Made by a program: the position numbers and the translations under genes. Below the pieces are notes generated by a model that ran no database searches, had not been told where the DNA came from, and was given only the letters and a program-made list of their open reading frames with translations. Of a DNA stretch of 64,000 nt, positions 17,559 through 27,298 are shown in pieces (positions within the stretch are counted from its first letter, which is position 1; each line of letters begins with the position of its first letter). Source of the DNA: Candidatus Sphingomonas phytovorans (GTDB taxonomy: Bacteria; Pseudomonadota; Alphaproteobacteria; Sphingomonadales; Sphingomonadaceae); the NCBI GenBank assembly GCA_029202385.1, contig CP119314.1, forward strand, positions 4,701,001 to 4,765,000, given 5' to 3'.

Positions 17559-18704
17559 TTACAGAGCATCATAGAGCGTCGCCAACCTGGTTACGAACCG
17601 TTCCATCGAGAAGCGCTCGCGTTGCGCTAAGCCTCTCTCCCGCAGGGTTGCGCAGAAGGCGTCGTCGGTGGAAATGCGCGCGATTGCAATCGCTAGCGCG
17701 CAGCTGTCTCGAGGGTCCACGAGCAATGCGGCAGCTCCTGCGGTCTCCGCGAGAGCGCCGTACCGCGAGGTTATGACCGGCGTGCCAAGCATCATCGCTT
17801 CGGCCACGGGTAGGCCAAAACCTTCCGCAAGCGAGGGCATCAGCAAGGCCCGAGCGCTGGCGATTAGCGCGATCATGCTTCCCCTGGACTGATAGGGCAG
17901 GCGAATGACACGATCACCAGCGTTCGCGAGGTCGATCGTATCGGCACGCCATCCATCGGGGCCTGCCAGAACCAACGGCAAAGCGGTTCCGCTTTTTGCA
18001 TGGGCTTCAATGATTCTGGCGATATTTTTGCGAGGCTCGACTGATCCGCAGACCAAGAGGTAACGACCCGACGACACCGTGCTTGGCAAGTCCAGAGGCT
18101 CTTCGGACGAAAGCACCACGGGCTGGGAGCAGTCAACGATTTGCCCCCCAACCCCGCCGAGGACTCTCGCCACGTCCCGGGCGGCGCTTTCGGATACGGT
18201 CACGATCGTGTCCGACACCGAGGCGACGGCTTCAAGCAGTCGACGGTGGCGATCGGAAGCTATGGGCGTCAGCTCCGGATCCGTAAGAGGTATTGCGTCG
18301 TGTACCGTATAAAGGTTGCGCCAACCGCAGAGGTGGAGCGGAACTGGGTAGGTCCAGTGCATGATGCCAGGCGGGCCGTCTGGCCGAACCGGCATGGCCC
18401 GCCCATGGCGATTGAAATAGGCTTGCCCCAGTCGGAAGACGTCATTGGCTAAAAAAACCTTGTCGATGGCGCGAACGCGGCGCTCATGCGGAAGCAAGGC
18501 TTTCAACGATCGCAAAGCGCGCATGCTCGCCGCCTGCCGGGCGTCGGGATATCCGTTGGCGCCGCCACTCAGCAGAAATGCCTCATCGGAAATTTCACAC
18601 TGCGCCGAGCGCAGCGCGCGCGCGTAGGTAGCTATCCCTGTGCCGCTTGCGAGGAGCATGCGATCCTCCATGCACACGCGGAGATTGCGCAGGTTGTTCG
18701 TCAT
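17559..18704 (-). CDS. GT4 glycosyltransferase
   Basis: 381 residues of standard length for family 4. The N-terminal half has a glycine-rich loop (SGTGIATYARAL) and the YTVHDAIPL segment typical of mannosyltransferase-like members. The C-terminal half carries YLLVCGSVEPRKNIARIIEA, the phosphate-binding strand, and MPSLAEGFGLPVAEAMMLGT with both E-x7-E glutamates. It is probably a capsule sugar transferase, possibly using GDP-mannose or a related donor (family knowledge, not provable here). It diverges from kpsT, with only 78 bp between their starts, so the two share a promoter region. Confidence 0.9.
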   Translation of the reverse strand: MTNNLRNLRVCMEDRMLLASGTGIATYARALRSAQCEISDEAFLLSGGANGYPDARQAASMRALRSLKALLPHERRVRAIDKVFLANDVFRLGQAYFNRHGRAMPVRPDGPPGIMHWTYPVPLHLCGWRNLYTVHDAIPLTDPELTPIASDRHRRLLEAVASVSDTIVTVSESAARDVARVLGGVGGQIVDCSQPVVLSSEEPLDLPSTVSSGRYLLVCGSVEPRKNIARIIEAHAKSGTALPLVLAGPDGWRADTIDLANAGDRVIRLPYQSRGSMIALIASARALLMPSLAEGFGLPVAEAMMLGTPVITSRYGALAETAGAAALLVDPRDSCALAIAIARISTDDAFCATLRERGLAQRERFSMERFVTRLATLYDAL

Positions 18705-18782
18705 GCCCTAAGATACGCGAATGGCCGCCGTGTGACTCGCGCGTCGGCATCCGGCTTTCGGAAACAGGATCCCGCAAATTCG

Positions 18783-19445
18783 ATGATCGTTTTTGACAAT
18801 GTGTCCAAGTCTTATCATATCCGCAAATTTCATAAGCAGGTCTTTGCCAATCTGAGCTTCGCGATCAAGCCCGGCGATAGCATAGGCATTTGTGGAGCGA
18901 ATGGTGCTGGCAAATCCACGCTGATGCGAATGATCGGAGGAATCGAATATCCGACCACTGGTTCGATTACTCGATCGATCAGTACGTCATGGCCGATCGG
19001 ATATGGCAGTTGTTTTCAGCACAGCCTCACCGGCGCCGACAACGCCCGCTTTATCGCGCGCATCTACAATCAATCAGAAGAATATGTGATTGATTATGTT
19101 GAAGATTTTGCGCAGCTAGGTCCCTATCTCTATCAGCCTGTCGAGACATATTCGGCTGGCATGAACGCGCGTCTGGCGTTTGGCATATCGCTGGCAATCG
19201 ATTTCGACTGTTATTTGGTCGACGAGGTTACCGGTGCGGGTGACGAGCGCTTTCGGATTCGCTGCGAGGAGGCTTTGTTGCATCGCCGTGATAATGCGAC
19301 ACTCATTATGGTGTCCCATGACCCCGGCACGCTCAGGCAGTATTGCCGTGCGGGCGCTGTCGTGTATGGCGGCACGGTAACGTTCTATGACAGCATCGAC
19401 GAGGCCAACGAAGTCCACCATCGGCTGCAGACGTTGTCGACTTGA
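18783..19445 (+). CDS. kpsT: KpsT-type capsule export ABC ATPase
   Basis: 220 residues from the ATG at 18783; the open frame extends upstream but that part overlaps the divergent GT4 and has no ABC homology. Walker A is GANGAGKST (residues 38-46), the signature is YSAGMNARLAFGISLA, Walker B is CYLVDEVTGAGD, and the switch His lies in IMVSHD. Short length and the YSAGM form of the signature are typical of the polysaccharide-export subfamily (KpsT/BexA/CtrD). It powers export of lipid-linked polymer through KpsM. The partner kpsM is about 13 kb downstream at 32766, whereas in most loci the two adjoin. Confidence 0.93.
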   Translation: MIVFDNVSKSYHIRKFHKQVFANLSFAIKPGDSIGICGANGAGKSTLMRMIGGIEYPTTGSITRSISTSWPIGYGSCFQHSLTGADNARFIARIYNQSEEYVIDYVEDFAQLGPYLYQPVETYSAGMNARLAFGISLAIDFDCYLVDEVTGAGDERFRIRCEEALLHRRDNATLIMVSHDPGTLRQYCRAGAVVYGGTVTFYDSIDEANEVHHRLQTLST

Positions 19446-19500
19446 CGCGCGATCGATGTGGCGGGACCCATTCCGCCTTTCCAAGATTCACCGAGGTTTG

Positions 19501-20649
19501 ATGTCACGCTCTCCCAAACATACTTTGCCTCTCGTCGCGAGCGCCAGCCTGGCGATGCTGAGCGGTTGCGCGTCGATCCCCGCCAGCGGGCCCACCTCGC
19601 ATGATATCGTGCGGAGTGTCCGCGCCGAGCAGAATCAAATCGGGATGCGGCTGGTCGACATTGATCCGACCGTCATTTCAGATCTCGACGTCCGCAATGA
19701 AGCGGCAGATCACCGGGTATCGACGATCGCATCGTTGGCGCTAAGTGCCTCGAACGACGTTGTCGGGCCTGGGGATGTGCTCTCGGTCGGCATCTACGAA
19801 GTCGGCGCGAGCCTTTTTCAGGGGGGGCGATCTTCGCTGCAGGGGGATGTTCAGCCATCAGCGAGCAGTGAGAATTTTCCGAACGTCGTGGTCGCCCGCG
19901 ATGGTACGATTAAGCTGCCCTATGCGGGCACGCTTCAGGTGGCCGGACTTACCCCCGCCGAAATTCAGGCAAGGGTGGAGCACGCTTACCTGGGGAAATC
20001 GCAAAGCCTACAAGCGATTGTCCTCGTGAAAGAGAATCTCAGCCAGACAATTTACGTGTCCGGTGACGTGCGCAGGCCTGGCCGTATAAACCTCAGCCTG
20101 CAACGCGAGCGCCTGCTTGATGCCATCGCGAGCGCGGGTGGAAGTGTCACTCAGACTCAGGACATGGTTGTCCGCTTCGTGCGAGGTGGGCAGGTCGTGG
20201 AAGAGCGGCTTGATCGGATTCAGGCCGGCGCTCCCGACGACCTTGTGCTGGTGGCCGGCGATCGCATTGAACTGGTTCGCGAACCGCAAACCTTTACTGT
20301 ATTCGGAGCCGTGGGGAAGGTTTCACAGGTCTCATTCGATCAGACCGACCTTACCCTTGCCGAAGCGGTAGCTCGAGCCGGCGGCCCTAACGATGCGACC
20401 GCCAATCCTCGCGCAGTATATCTTTTTCGTTTTGATCCCCCCGTGGAGCTTGGCCAAAAAGGGGCGCCAACTATCTACCGGCTCGACATGATGCAGCCGC
20501 AGGATTACTTTTTGGCGCAGCATTTCGCAATGAGAAACAAAGACGTTCTCTATGTCAGCAATGCGGCGATCAATCGCACGGCCAAGTTCGTCGCGATCAT
20601 CAACCAGCTGTTCTCACCGTTTGTTGCAGCGCGAACTGTGGCACAATAA
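19501..20649 (+). CDS. Wza/KpsD-like outer-membrane polysaccharide export lipoprotein
   Basis: 382 residues from the ATG at 19501, which gives a lipoprotein signal peptide ending in LSGC (acylated Cys at about residue 21). The Poly_export domain starts at VVGPGDVLSVGIYEVG and includes DGTIKLPYAGTLQVAGLTPA. It is followed by SLBB-type repeats (IYVSGDVRRPGRINL, FTVFGAVGKVSQVSF). The C-terminus (FSPFVAARTVAQ) lies where Wza-type proteins insert a helix into the outer membrane. It forms the outer-membrane channel for the capsule. It lies 55 bp after kpsT and is probably co-transcribed. Confidence 0.92.
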   Translation: MSRSPKHTLPLVASASLAMLSGCASIPASGPTSHDIVRSVRAEQNQIGMRLVDIDPTVISDLDVRNEAADHRVSTIASLALSASNDVVGPGDVLSVGIYEVGASLFQGGRSSLQGDVQPSASSENFPNVVVARDGTIKLPYAGTLQVAGLTPAEIQARVEHAYLGKSQSLQAIVLVKENLSQTIYVSGDVRRPGRINLSLQRERLLDAIASAGGSVTQTQDMVVRFVRGGQVVEERLDRIQAGAPDDLVLVAGDRIELVREPQTFTVFGAVGKVSQVSFDQTDLTLAEAVARAGGPNDATANPRAVYLFRFDPPVELGQKGAPTIYRLDMMQPQDYFLAQHFAMRNKDVLYVSNAAINRTAKFVAIINQLFSPFVAARTVAQ

Positions 20650-20901
20650 TTTGCTTCCGTAGCTTATTGGCTGAAGATAGCCCGAGCGCTTCAGTGCGGC
20701 TATTCGGCGGCAAGCCGATGATGCGCCGGCGAAGCCGGGATCAATTCCTGACTGAAAGCCCGAACCGATTAGGGAGAAGTTGGCGCTGATCGCGCGCAAC
20801 GTTCGGGATCGACCGCTCCGCGCTTGCCAATAGGAATACGGCCCGGAATAAAGCGAGGCAGCGTTATCGCGGGTCAAGGCGTCTAAAAACGCCGATGGAG
20901 G

Positions 20902-21966
20902 TCAGAAACGGAGGCCATCAAGGGTCTCCTCATCGCAGACTATATGCGTCTCAGGAGCCATGTGCGTCGCCAATCGGGGCGTCGCCCCTGTGTCGGGAAC
21001 AGTCTCATTGCCAGCGGTCTCGACAAAATTGGCGACGAAGCACCGCATTGCGTGCGCCACACCCAGCCGATTTACCTCGCGATGATCGCTTTCGTAATAG
21101 AGGCCGCCGGCGAAGCTGCCAGTAATGATCTCGTAGGATGGGAAATAATCCACCCACTCGAATCGCCGCAGCGCCTCCTCGGCAGCCACGCGCAGCACCG
21201 CCTTGCTGTAACTGGTCGAGACCAGCACACTGCGTCGCTCATAGGTGGCGATCAGCGGCACCGGCGAGACGGTGAGGATTACGCGAATGCCTGGGTTGAC
21301 CTCCTTGAGAGTAGTCAGCGTCGCGATCAGATCGCCCCGCACCTCATCGACACCGAAATTAACGAATTCGTCCCGCTCGGGATCGAACGCACCCGCCACC
21401 ACCCCGGGTGCAGTTGAGTAGACAGAGCCATCTGCGCGCGCTCGCCACCCCTCGGTCAGCCCAAGCGTGAACACAAATACGTCTGCCTCCCGGACCATCC
21501 GTTCCACGGCAGCCAGATGACGCGCCCGATCCGCACACATATCGTCAAATGTGGCGAAACCATCGGGTTCGACCTGTTGGCGCCACGGATCGACGAGCCG
21601 CCCATCGGGCCGGACCAAGTGCGTTTCGCCAGGCGCATGTCTGCCGAGGCATTCATCCAGCAATTGGCGCAGCTGCGCGGCGGTGTAGATGTTGCCGAAC
21701 CGCGCCGAGAACACGCCATAGCCATGCTCACGACGCTTCGGCTCGGGCAGATGCTCGCCGCGCTCGGTGATATGGAAACCGTGACCGATATCAACCAGCC
21801 GACGTGCGATATGCTGTGCGAAGCAGCTGCCGGCGGTAACGACGCGATCAGCGGAACCCACTCGAAACCGTGGTGCAATCATCGGATCGACGCGGTGCGC
21901 CTCCACCCGTGCGATGGATCGGCGCCAGAACTGGTGGTTCGGCAAGTCGTTATATGGGCTGGTCAT
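20902..21966 (-). CDS. GSCFA family protein
   Basis: 354 residues. The family-naming motif appears as TAGSCFAQHIARRL (about residues 45-58), followed by the conserved FTLGLTEGW segment, a VSPVPL strand and YFPSYEI/HREVN near the C-terminus. These are the landmarks of GSCFA proteins, an SGNH-hydrolase-like family found in polysaccharide loci and presumed to act as acyl or carbohydrate esterases/transferases. The start overlaps the end of the WcbI gene by ATGA, so the two are coupled; this pairing suggests joint decoration of the polymer (inference). Confidence 0.88.
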   Translation of the reverse strand: MTSPYNDLPNHQFWRRSIARVEAHRVDPMIAPRFRVGSADRVVTAGSCFAQHIARRLVDIGHGFHITERGEHLPEPKRREHGYGVFSARFGNIYTAAQLRQLLDECLGRHAPGETHLVRPDGRLVDPWRQQVEPDGFATFDDMCADRARHLAAVERMVREADVFVFTLGLTEGWRARADGSVYSTAPGVVAGAFDPERDEFVNFGVDEVRGDLIATLTTLKEVNPGIRVILTVSPVPLIATYERRSVLVSTSYSKAVLRVAAEEALRRFEWVDYFPSYEIITGSFAGGLYYESDHREVNRLGVAHAMRCFVANFVETAGNETVPDTGATPRLATHMAPETHIVCDEETLDGLRF

Positions 21967-22838
21967 GCCGCCACCGACGCGCCTTCGAGTGCCGCCGCGA
22001 CCCGCTCGTAAGTCGCGCGCGATTGGTCGTGTACCGCCAGCGTGCCGGGCAAGTGACGATCATACACAGCGAAACTTTCCTCAATAAACTGGCGCAATCC
22101 GATCTGTGTATATGCGTTGATGCGCTTGAACAGATAGGAACCTGGCACACCGAGTACGTCGCCAATCTCAGGATAGACGGGGAACACGCCGCTCATCACC
22201 AGATTGTCGTGCGGCAGCACATCAGAGACTTGGGTGGTGTAGCCCTCCTGCTCGAGATACATCCGGGCTATGTCATAGAGAACATGAATGCGCGGGTGGT
22301 TGCCGCCATACATGAAGGCACCATTCCGCCCCCAGCGCCGCACCGTCTCCGAGACATCAAGGCCGAAATGGTTGCAATACCAAACTAGGCTATCGCGCGC
22401 CGCCGTCCAGCAATCGAGGTAGCCACACGCCGCATAGACGCGACCGTCGAACAGCGGCAGCGTATCGGTCACCGAGCGGCCAGCACTGTAGGCGACGAAA
22501 GCGATCATCGAATGATAGGCGCCGATCGGACCCTCGACGATGGCCGCTCCTTCTACGATATAGGCAATGTCGGGGTGATAGGCAGTGAAGACCAGTTCGG
22601 GTACTTTATCGACGCGACGCGCCAGCGAAAAGTCGGCACCGACCAATGCTTCGGCGCCCATACCCACCAGAACACGATCGTAATTGGCAAACTGCGCGTT
22701 ATAGTGTGCTATATGCGCCTGATACTGTCCCATATCGACTGGTTCGACTGTGATCTCGTCAGCCAGCATTTGCATGCAATGCGCTAGGCCGTAAGTCTGA
22801 CAGTTTGAAATTAAGATCCAACGTTCTTTTACAGACAT
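21963..22838 (-). CDS. WcbI-type capsule acetyltransferase-like protein
   Basis: 291 residues. The N-terminal ISNCQTYGLAHCMQ segment is the conserved Asn-Cys-Gln motif of WcbI, a Burkholderia capsule protein with an SGNH-like fold that binds coenzyme A and is proposed to acetylate the polysaccharide. Further family landmarks are the FTAYHPDIAYI strand and the NHPRIHVLYDIAR segment near residue 190. The GSCFA gene follows directly with an ATGA overlap. The promoter must lie in the AT-rich stretch beyond 22838. Confidence 0.85.
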   Translation of the reverse strand: MSVKERWILISNCQTYGLAHCMQMLADEITVEPVDMGQYQAHIAHYNAQFANYDRVLVGMGAEALVGADFSLARRVDKVPELVFTAYHPDIAYIVEGAAIVEGPIGAYHSMIAFVAYSAGRSVTDTLPLFDGRVYAACGYLDCWTAARDSLVWYCNHFGLDVSETVRRWGRNGAFMYGGNHPRIHVLYDIARMYLEQEGYTTQVSDVLPHDNLVMSGVFPVYPEIGDVLGVPGSYLFKRINAYTQIGLRQFIEESFAVYDRHLPGTLAVHDQSRATYERVAAALEGASVAA

Positions 22839-23327
22839 TAAAGCCCAAACCGTCCGCGAGAGGGTGCCAAGAATTACGCATGAAGCATATTCGGGGCCTT
22901 ACCATGCCGCAGGACCGATCTCAACAAGGTTTATCCGTCATAAAAGGCATTGCGATAGTAGATGTCGCAGGATGTTGCAAATGCATCGATGACGAAACCC
23001 TCGATCATCGAGCAATAAATTTATGAATTCGCCAAGAAATTTCATTCAATCCCACTAAACACCCGACAGATACGAACAGAATTATTTTCCACAACTTCGA
23101 TCGTATCGATATTGCCTCAATAAATAGCTTCTTCGACTGGGCGCACAACGAGACAAAATTACTTACGCACTACATCCGGGCTGCATCGGGCACATCTCTT
23201 TTCACTATGCCGCGAATTCGACCCCAGCCACCGTTGCGCTTCTCGACCGCGGGATCGGCGCCATCAATCAGGCCGCCTTGCGCTGTATCGCGTTTTTTGC
23301 GCCCGCTTCGGGCTGGCCCTCCCTAGG
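22839..23327. other. AT-rich non-coding stretch upstream of wcbI-like gene
   Basis: About 490 bp between the WcbI-like gene (minus) and the IS5-type fragment. No open frame looks coding. It probably holds the promoter for the WcbI/GSCFA pair. The right side (about 23200-23327) turns GC-rich near the insertion-sequence end. Confidence 0.45.
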
Positions 23328-23950
23328 CTCAGGACCTATTAAATCGCTTGCGGTGTAGGAGGTAGGTTGATTCAATGGGGACGTGAGGAGGCGTCGTCAT
23401 CATGAGTGATCTGATCTGGCTATCGGACGCGCAGATGCGGCGGATTGAGCCGCATTTCCCGCTGTCGCACGGTGTGTCGCGTGTCGATGGTCGGCGGATC
23501 GTCAGCGGGATTATCTTCGTGATCAGAAACGGTCTGCGGTGGCGCGATGCGCCCGCCGACTATGGTCCGGCCAAGACGATCTACAATCGCTTCATCCGCT
23601 GGAGCCGGTTAGGCGTGTTCAACGAGATTCTCGCAGGGCTCGCAGCGGAGGGCGGCAAGCCGGACCAGCTGATGATCGATGCGCCCCACCTGAAGGCGCA
23701 CCGTACCGCTGCCAGCCTGCTCAAAAAGGGGATGTTCCCCGACGTATCGGACGCACCAAAGGTGGTTTGAACTCGAAGCTTCATGTCGTGTGCGACGGCC
23801 AGGGCAGACCGCTGGTCATGCTCCTGAGCGAAGGACAGATGAGCGACCACAAGGGCGCCGCCCTCATGCTCGACGCCCTGCCCAGAGCCAAAGCCCTGCT
23901 CAGCGACAGGGGCTATGATGCCGACTGGTTCCGCGCTGTAGCTCGGGGAG
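23328..23950 (+). mobile_element. IS5-family (IS427-like) element, 3' truncated
   Basis: The left end begins near CTCAGGACCTATTAAATCGC at 23328, typical of IS427-group ends. The transposase follows, but the right third and the right inverted repeat are absent: sequence passes directly into the end of the GT9 gene at about 23950-23968. The element is therefore a deletion remnant and can no longer move by itself. Confidence 0.7.
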
Positions 23951-23973
23951 CCTTATCGGCAACGTGTTTATAG
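23402..23973 (+). pseudogene. IS5-family transposase, frameshifted and truncated
   Basis: The first frame (23402-23770) has the helix-turn-helix/insertion-domain start WLSDAQMRRIEPHFP and RNGLRWRDAP. After the A5G4 run at 23728-23736 the protein continues in the -1 frame with GLNSKLHVVCDGQGRPL and LLSDRGYDADWFR, the second DDE aspartate region. In IS427-group elements the two frames are commonly joined by a programmed shift, so this break may be natural. The loss after DADWFR, before the catalytic glutamate, is real and inactivates it. Confidence 0.8.
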
Positions 23974-25938
23974 ATAAGCTCGCGTCGCTTCGAATGCCGT
24001 GTCGACATCAATCGCCCGCAAGCAGATGGCGTCGCGTCCGCACAACGCTACGTCGTTCAGCCCACAGCCGGTACATGGCACCTGCTTGGACAGGATCGTC
24101 CCGCTTCCATCCTGCCCCCACTCATTCCAATTGAGCCGGCCAATGTGCAGGCTCACGGTTGGAACGCCGCGCGCAGATGCCAGATGCTTGGGTCCAGAAT
24201 CATTGCCGATCATGACCCGGGCATTCGATAATATGGCGTCAAACTGGTCCGCTTCCAGCGTATTTAGAACCAGGGTGCGCGCAAGCCCCTCAAGTTCTGA
24301 AATGGTGCCCGGCTCTCCAAATACCACCAGTTTGAGGTCGGTCTCATCGAGGATCCGCCGGGCAAGCGCGATAAACGACGCAACTGGCCAGCAATTGATG
24401 GGGTGGCGCGCGCCGGTATGGATCACGGCAAAAGTCTGCGGGACGAGGCCGAATATCTCAAGCGCGCTGTCGGAAGTGGTTCGGGCGACGGCAGGGCGCT
24501 GGGATGTCATTGCCACGGCCAGCGCCTCGACAAGAATCATGACTGTCGCGGCGTGTGATATTTTCTCGAGCTGGTTCGCCTTGTCGCGCGAGCGCACATG
24601 GACTCCAAAATCCAGAAAGGTGAAGCGTTCGGGATTGAAGCCGATCAGCCAGGTCGCTTTCGTCATCAGAAGCAGTGGACGAGTCTCGTCTCCGGTGGAT
24701 AGATCGATAGCCAGATCGTAGCCATGCGATTCGAGCACCGGCGCGAGGCGCGCCTCCTCTTCGATAGACAGGTACCGCACCCCTGAACCGGGATCATATT
24801 GCAGCGCGAGCGTGAGCACCTCGTCGACGATCCCCGACGCGGCGACGACCGGTGCTACCCCCGGCTGAACCAGGGCGTCGATCCGGCTTTCAGGAAACAT
24901 TTCCCTGAGGCGCGCGATCGCCGGCAACGACGCCGAAACATCGCCAAGTTGGTCGGCTCGTATAACGAGGATCGACCGGACCGGAGAATCAATCAGCGCG
25001 CGCGCCGCCGTGCGGGATCGCGTTGGTCGGGAGATCACGTCTGCCGCTATATCGACGATCGTCCGATCGGCTGGAGAGGGAACGAACGCATCGGAGGTCG
25101 AGAGTTCGCCATCCATTTCGGCGATATTAACGACCAACCCGACTGCGGGAATGCCATTGCCCACTGACACTTCGAGCCGATGTCGCCCTTTCATCAACCG
25201 GCCGCTATCGATCCAGATATTGAAGACGTGCAGTTTCAGCGGCCCGTTTTTGTCGGGGGCCTTCCGCAGGTTCGCGGTTCCCACGATTCGCGCATCAGAT
25301 CCTTCCCCGAGGCGAACCTCCACCGTGTCGAGTCTCCCCAGCGACAGAACTCGGCCCCGGACCGCAACCACTCCCGCGAACAGCGGCTCTAGCACCCCGT
25401 CAAATTCAATGCTCATTGAACCGACCTGATCGAGCTTGATCGAGGCATAGCCGGCGCCACGGATCGTCGAACGGACTCGATTCAGCCGGCCGAGCGAACC
25501 AAGGCGCCGCCGCGGATCCAGCCGATCAATCGTGATACGATTTGGCAACATGCGGGTGGACAATACCGTATCCGGTAGCAGGCCGGCGTCCCGATCGCCG
25601 GCGAAAGGGTGCTCCGTAACGGGATAGGGCAAGATACTCATGCCAGCCCGCCTATTCGCGTCGGCCGCCTGCTTGCGGGCCTCTAACAGGCTCGGGCCAC
25701 CTTTTACGGAGAAGTAGCTTTTGATCGCTCCGTTATAGTCGCCAAACTCCATAAGGCAGTTGCCGATCTGGACCTTGAGGTCTTCTCGCCACGGCATCCA
25801 TTCCAGCGCGCGATGATAGGCAACGACGGCATCGATCCACTCGGCGCGGTTCCGCGCGCTGTCCGCTCGTCGCGCAACAGGCAAGCCGAAGCGCAAACGT
25901 ACGAGCTTCGACAACTGCGTGAAGGGCCACTTTGCCAC
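23968..25938 (-). CDS. TPR-beta module-GT9 heptosyltransferase-like fusion
   Basis: 656 residues. Residues 20-80 read like one or two TPR helix pairs (ALEWMPWREDLKVQIGNCLM, then GDYNGAIKSYFSV). Residues 130-290 are a beta-rich domain without catalytic motifs. Residues 320-656 are a family 9 transferase: ILVIRADQLGDVSASLPAI is the start of the GT9 N-lobe, and FAVIHTGARHPINCWPVASF plus MIGNDSGPKHLASARGVPTV form the nucleotide-sugar site, ending with CTGCG and CAL-type cysteines. Family 9 members usually transfer heptose from ADP-heptose. That fits gmhB and hldE in the same locus. The 3' end abuts the truncated IS5 element but the stop codon is intact. Confidence 0.85.
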   Translation of the reverse strand: MAKWPFTQLSKLVRLRFGLPVARRADSARNRAEWIDAVVAYHRALEWMPWREDLKVQIGNCLMEFGDYNGAIKSYFSVKGGPSLLEARKQAADANRRAGMSILPYPVTEHPFAGDRDAGLLPDTVLSTRMLPNRITIDRLDPRRRLGSLGRLNRVRSTIRGAGYASIKLDQVGSMSIEFDGVLEPLFAGVVAVRGRVLSLGRLDTVEVRLGEGSDARIVGTANLRKAPDKNGPLKLHVFNIWIDSGRLMKGRHRLEVSVGNGIPAVGLVVNIAEMDGELSTSDAFVPSPADRTIVDIAADVISRPTRSRTAARALIDSPVRSILVIRADQLGDVSASLPAIARLREMFPESRIDALVQPGVAPVVAASGIVDEVLTLALQYDPGSGVRYLSIEEEARLAPVLESHGYDLAIDLSTGDETRPLLLMTKATWLIGFNPERFTFLDFGVHVRSRDKANQLEKISHAATVMILVEALAVAMTSQRPAVARTTSDSALEIFGLVPQTFAVIHTGARHPINCWPVASFIALARRILDETDLKLVVFGEPGTISELEGLARTLVLNTLEADQFDAILSNARVMIGNDSGPKHLASARGVPTVSLHIGRLNWNEWGQDGSGTILSKQVPCTGCGLNDVALCGRDAICLRAIDVDTAFEATRAYL

Positions 25939-25945
25939 GACGCCA

Positions 25946-27007
25946 TCAAACCTCGTGAACAGCTTTGCGAACGATGATCCCGAAGCATGTGCATGGAAAA
26001 CCGTCCGTCGCGACCTTCAAATGCTGAGGGCCACCAATCCATTCGGCAATGGTTGGAGAGAGGTCGTGATGGAACGGCGGTAGATCGATGAACCGATCGA
26101 GAGGCTTGTCGCCTAAAAAGAAATCTAACTCCGCAACCTCATGCCCGGCGTCGCGCAACTTCTTTGCAAGCCCTTCGAGGTGTTTTTTCTGGAAAAGGAC
26201 AGTGGGCCAATTATCGATCGTTGGGCCATCAGGATCGATATTGAACTCAGTCGTGTGAACTGAAAGGCCGCCTGGCCGCAGTGTCTTGAGGCTGTTGACT
26301 ATGAAATCCAGGCCATTGTCCAGAGAACCAAGATGCTCCAGGGCACAGATCGACCAGCAGAAGTCGAAGTCAATGAGGTCGGGGGGAATGGCATTCATAT
26401 CGACATGCCGCAGGTCGACCCTTGCGTCGAAAACATCCTTGGTCACCAGATAAGGGCGGAATGCCATATCTACGGTGGAACTATACTGGTTGGTGGATAC
26501 CCAGCCGGCAGCTGCGGCGTCTGCAGGTGGCAGGTCGGTCATGGTCACGCTCGCACCACGCGCGGCGAGATAGCTCGGAATGGGCTCGACGCCGCACCCG
26601 AATCCAAGTCCACGCGCGCCATCCCGCAAATGGCCATGCTCCATGATCGCCTGGAGGACATAAGCGAGTTCCCAGAGCTTGCGATGATAGATGAAGGGGA
26701 CCATCAATTCTCCGCACCAGTGCGCGACCCAATCACTTTCAAGGTCTGCTTGAGTCGATGCTCGGGAATTAAGCCCGACATGACGAGCAGGGAAGCCTTC
26801 CCGCGGTGGCAATGAGGACGCCAAGCTCCGTGCCAAATCATAACCGAAGGTCTTGATATTAAGATTGGCCAAAGTAATGCTACGGACGGCTTCCGTCAGT
26901 GCATTTATGTTGGGCTGAGATTGATCGTTTACCAACGAAAGTAATATGCGTAGCTTTTCGAGGTCTTTTTTGTTGGGATATCTAGTCATCGGCACTTTCG
27001 ATTTCAT
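25946..27007 (-). CDS. SAM-dependent methyltransferase
   Basis: 353 residues. A helical N-terminal region of about 110 residues precedes a class I methyltransferase domain with an intact cofactor loop (GARGLGFGCGVEPIPSYLAA), acidic motif II (VTMTDLP), FDFCWSICALEHLG and LRPGGLSVHTTEF. It is a relative of the protein at 16252-17451, which has lost part of this loop. The gene ends 7 bp upstream of the TPR-GT9 gene on the same strand, so they form one unit. Substrate unknown, probably a capsule sugar. Confidence 0.82.
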   Translation of the reverse strand: MKSKVPMTRYPNKKDLEKLRILLSLVNDQSQPNINALTEAVRSITLANLNIKTFGYDLARSLASSLPPREGFPARHVGLNSRASTQADLESDWVAHWCGELMVPFIYHRKLWELAYVLQAIMEHGHLRDGARGLGFGCGVEPIPSYLAARGASVTMTDLPPADAAAAGWVSTNQYSSTVDMAFRPYLVTKDVFDARVDLRHVDMNAIPPDLIDFDFCWSICALEHLGSLDNGLDFIVNSLKTLRPGGLSVHTTEFNIDPDGPTIDNWPTVLFQKKHLEGLAKKLRDAGHEVAELDFFLGDKPLDRFIDLPPFHHDLSPTIAEWIGGPQHLKVATDGFPCTCFGIIVRKAVHEV

Positions 27008-27298
27008 TCTATTACCACGCGTATTTCAAAGGCCGCACTCTCCGCCCGCAGTCGCAAGCCTGGGAATGCGTATCAATTCGATTTTCGTCTAAGCTCAAGC
27101 ACAAATCGATACCATGAAACGGCCGCCCCTGCGGGCTGGTCGACAACGTCGCGCGCCATACTCAATCGGCAGACGCTTTGCCAGCGCCCAATGGCAGGGC
27201 GGTACGACCGAGCGGCAGTTGCCAGGGGCGCGATCTCACGGCAAAGGCGGCAATGCCGCGGCGTTTTGGCAGGCGTTACCGCCGTCGAATCTTTAGTG

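Noticed and set aside
23402..23973. IS5 frameshift as a decay mutation
   Set aside because: IS427-group elements commonly use such a shift; only the 3' truncation is counted as damage.
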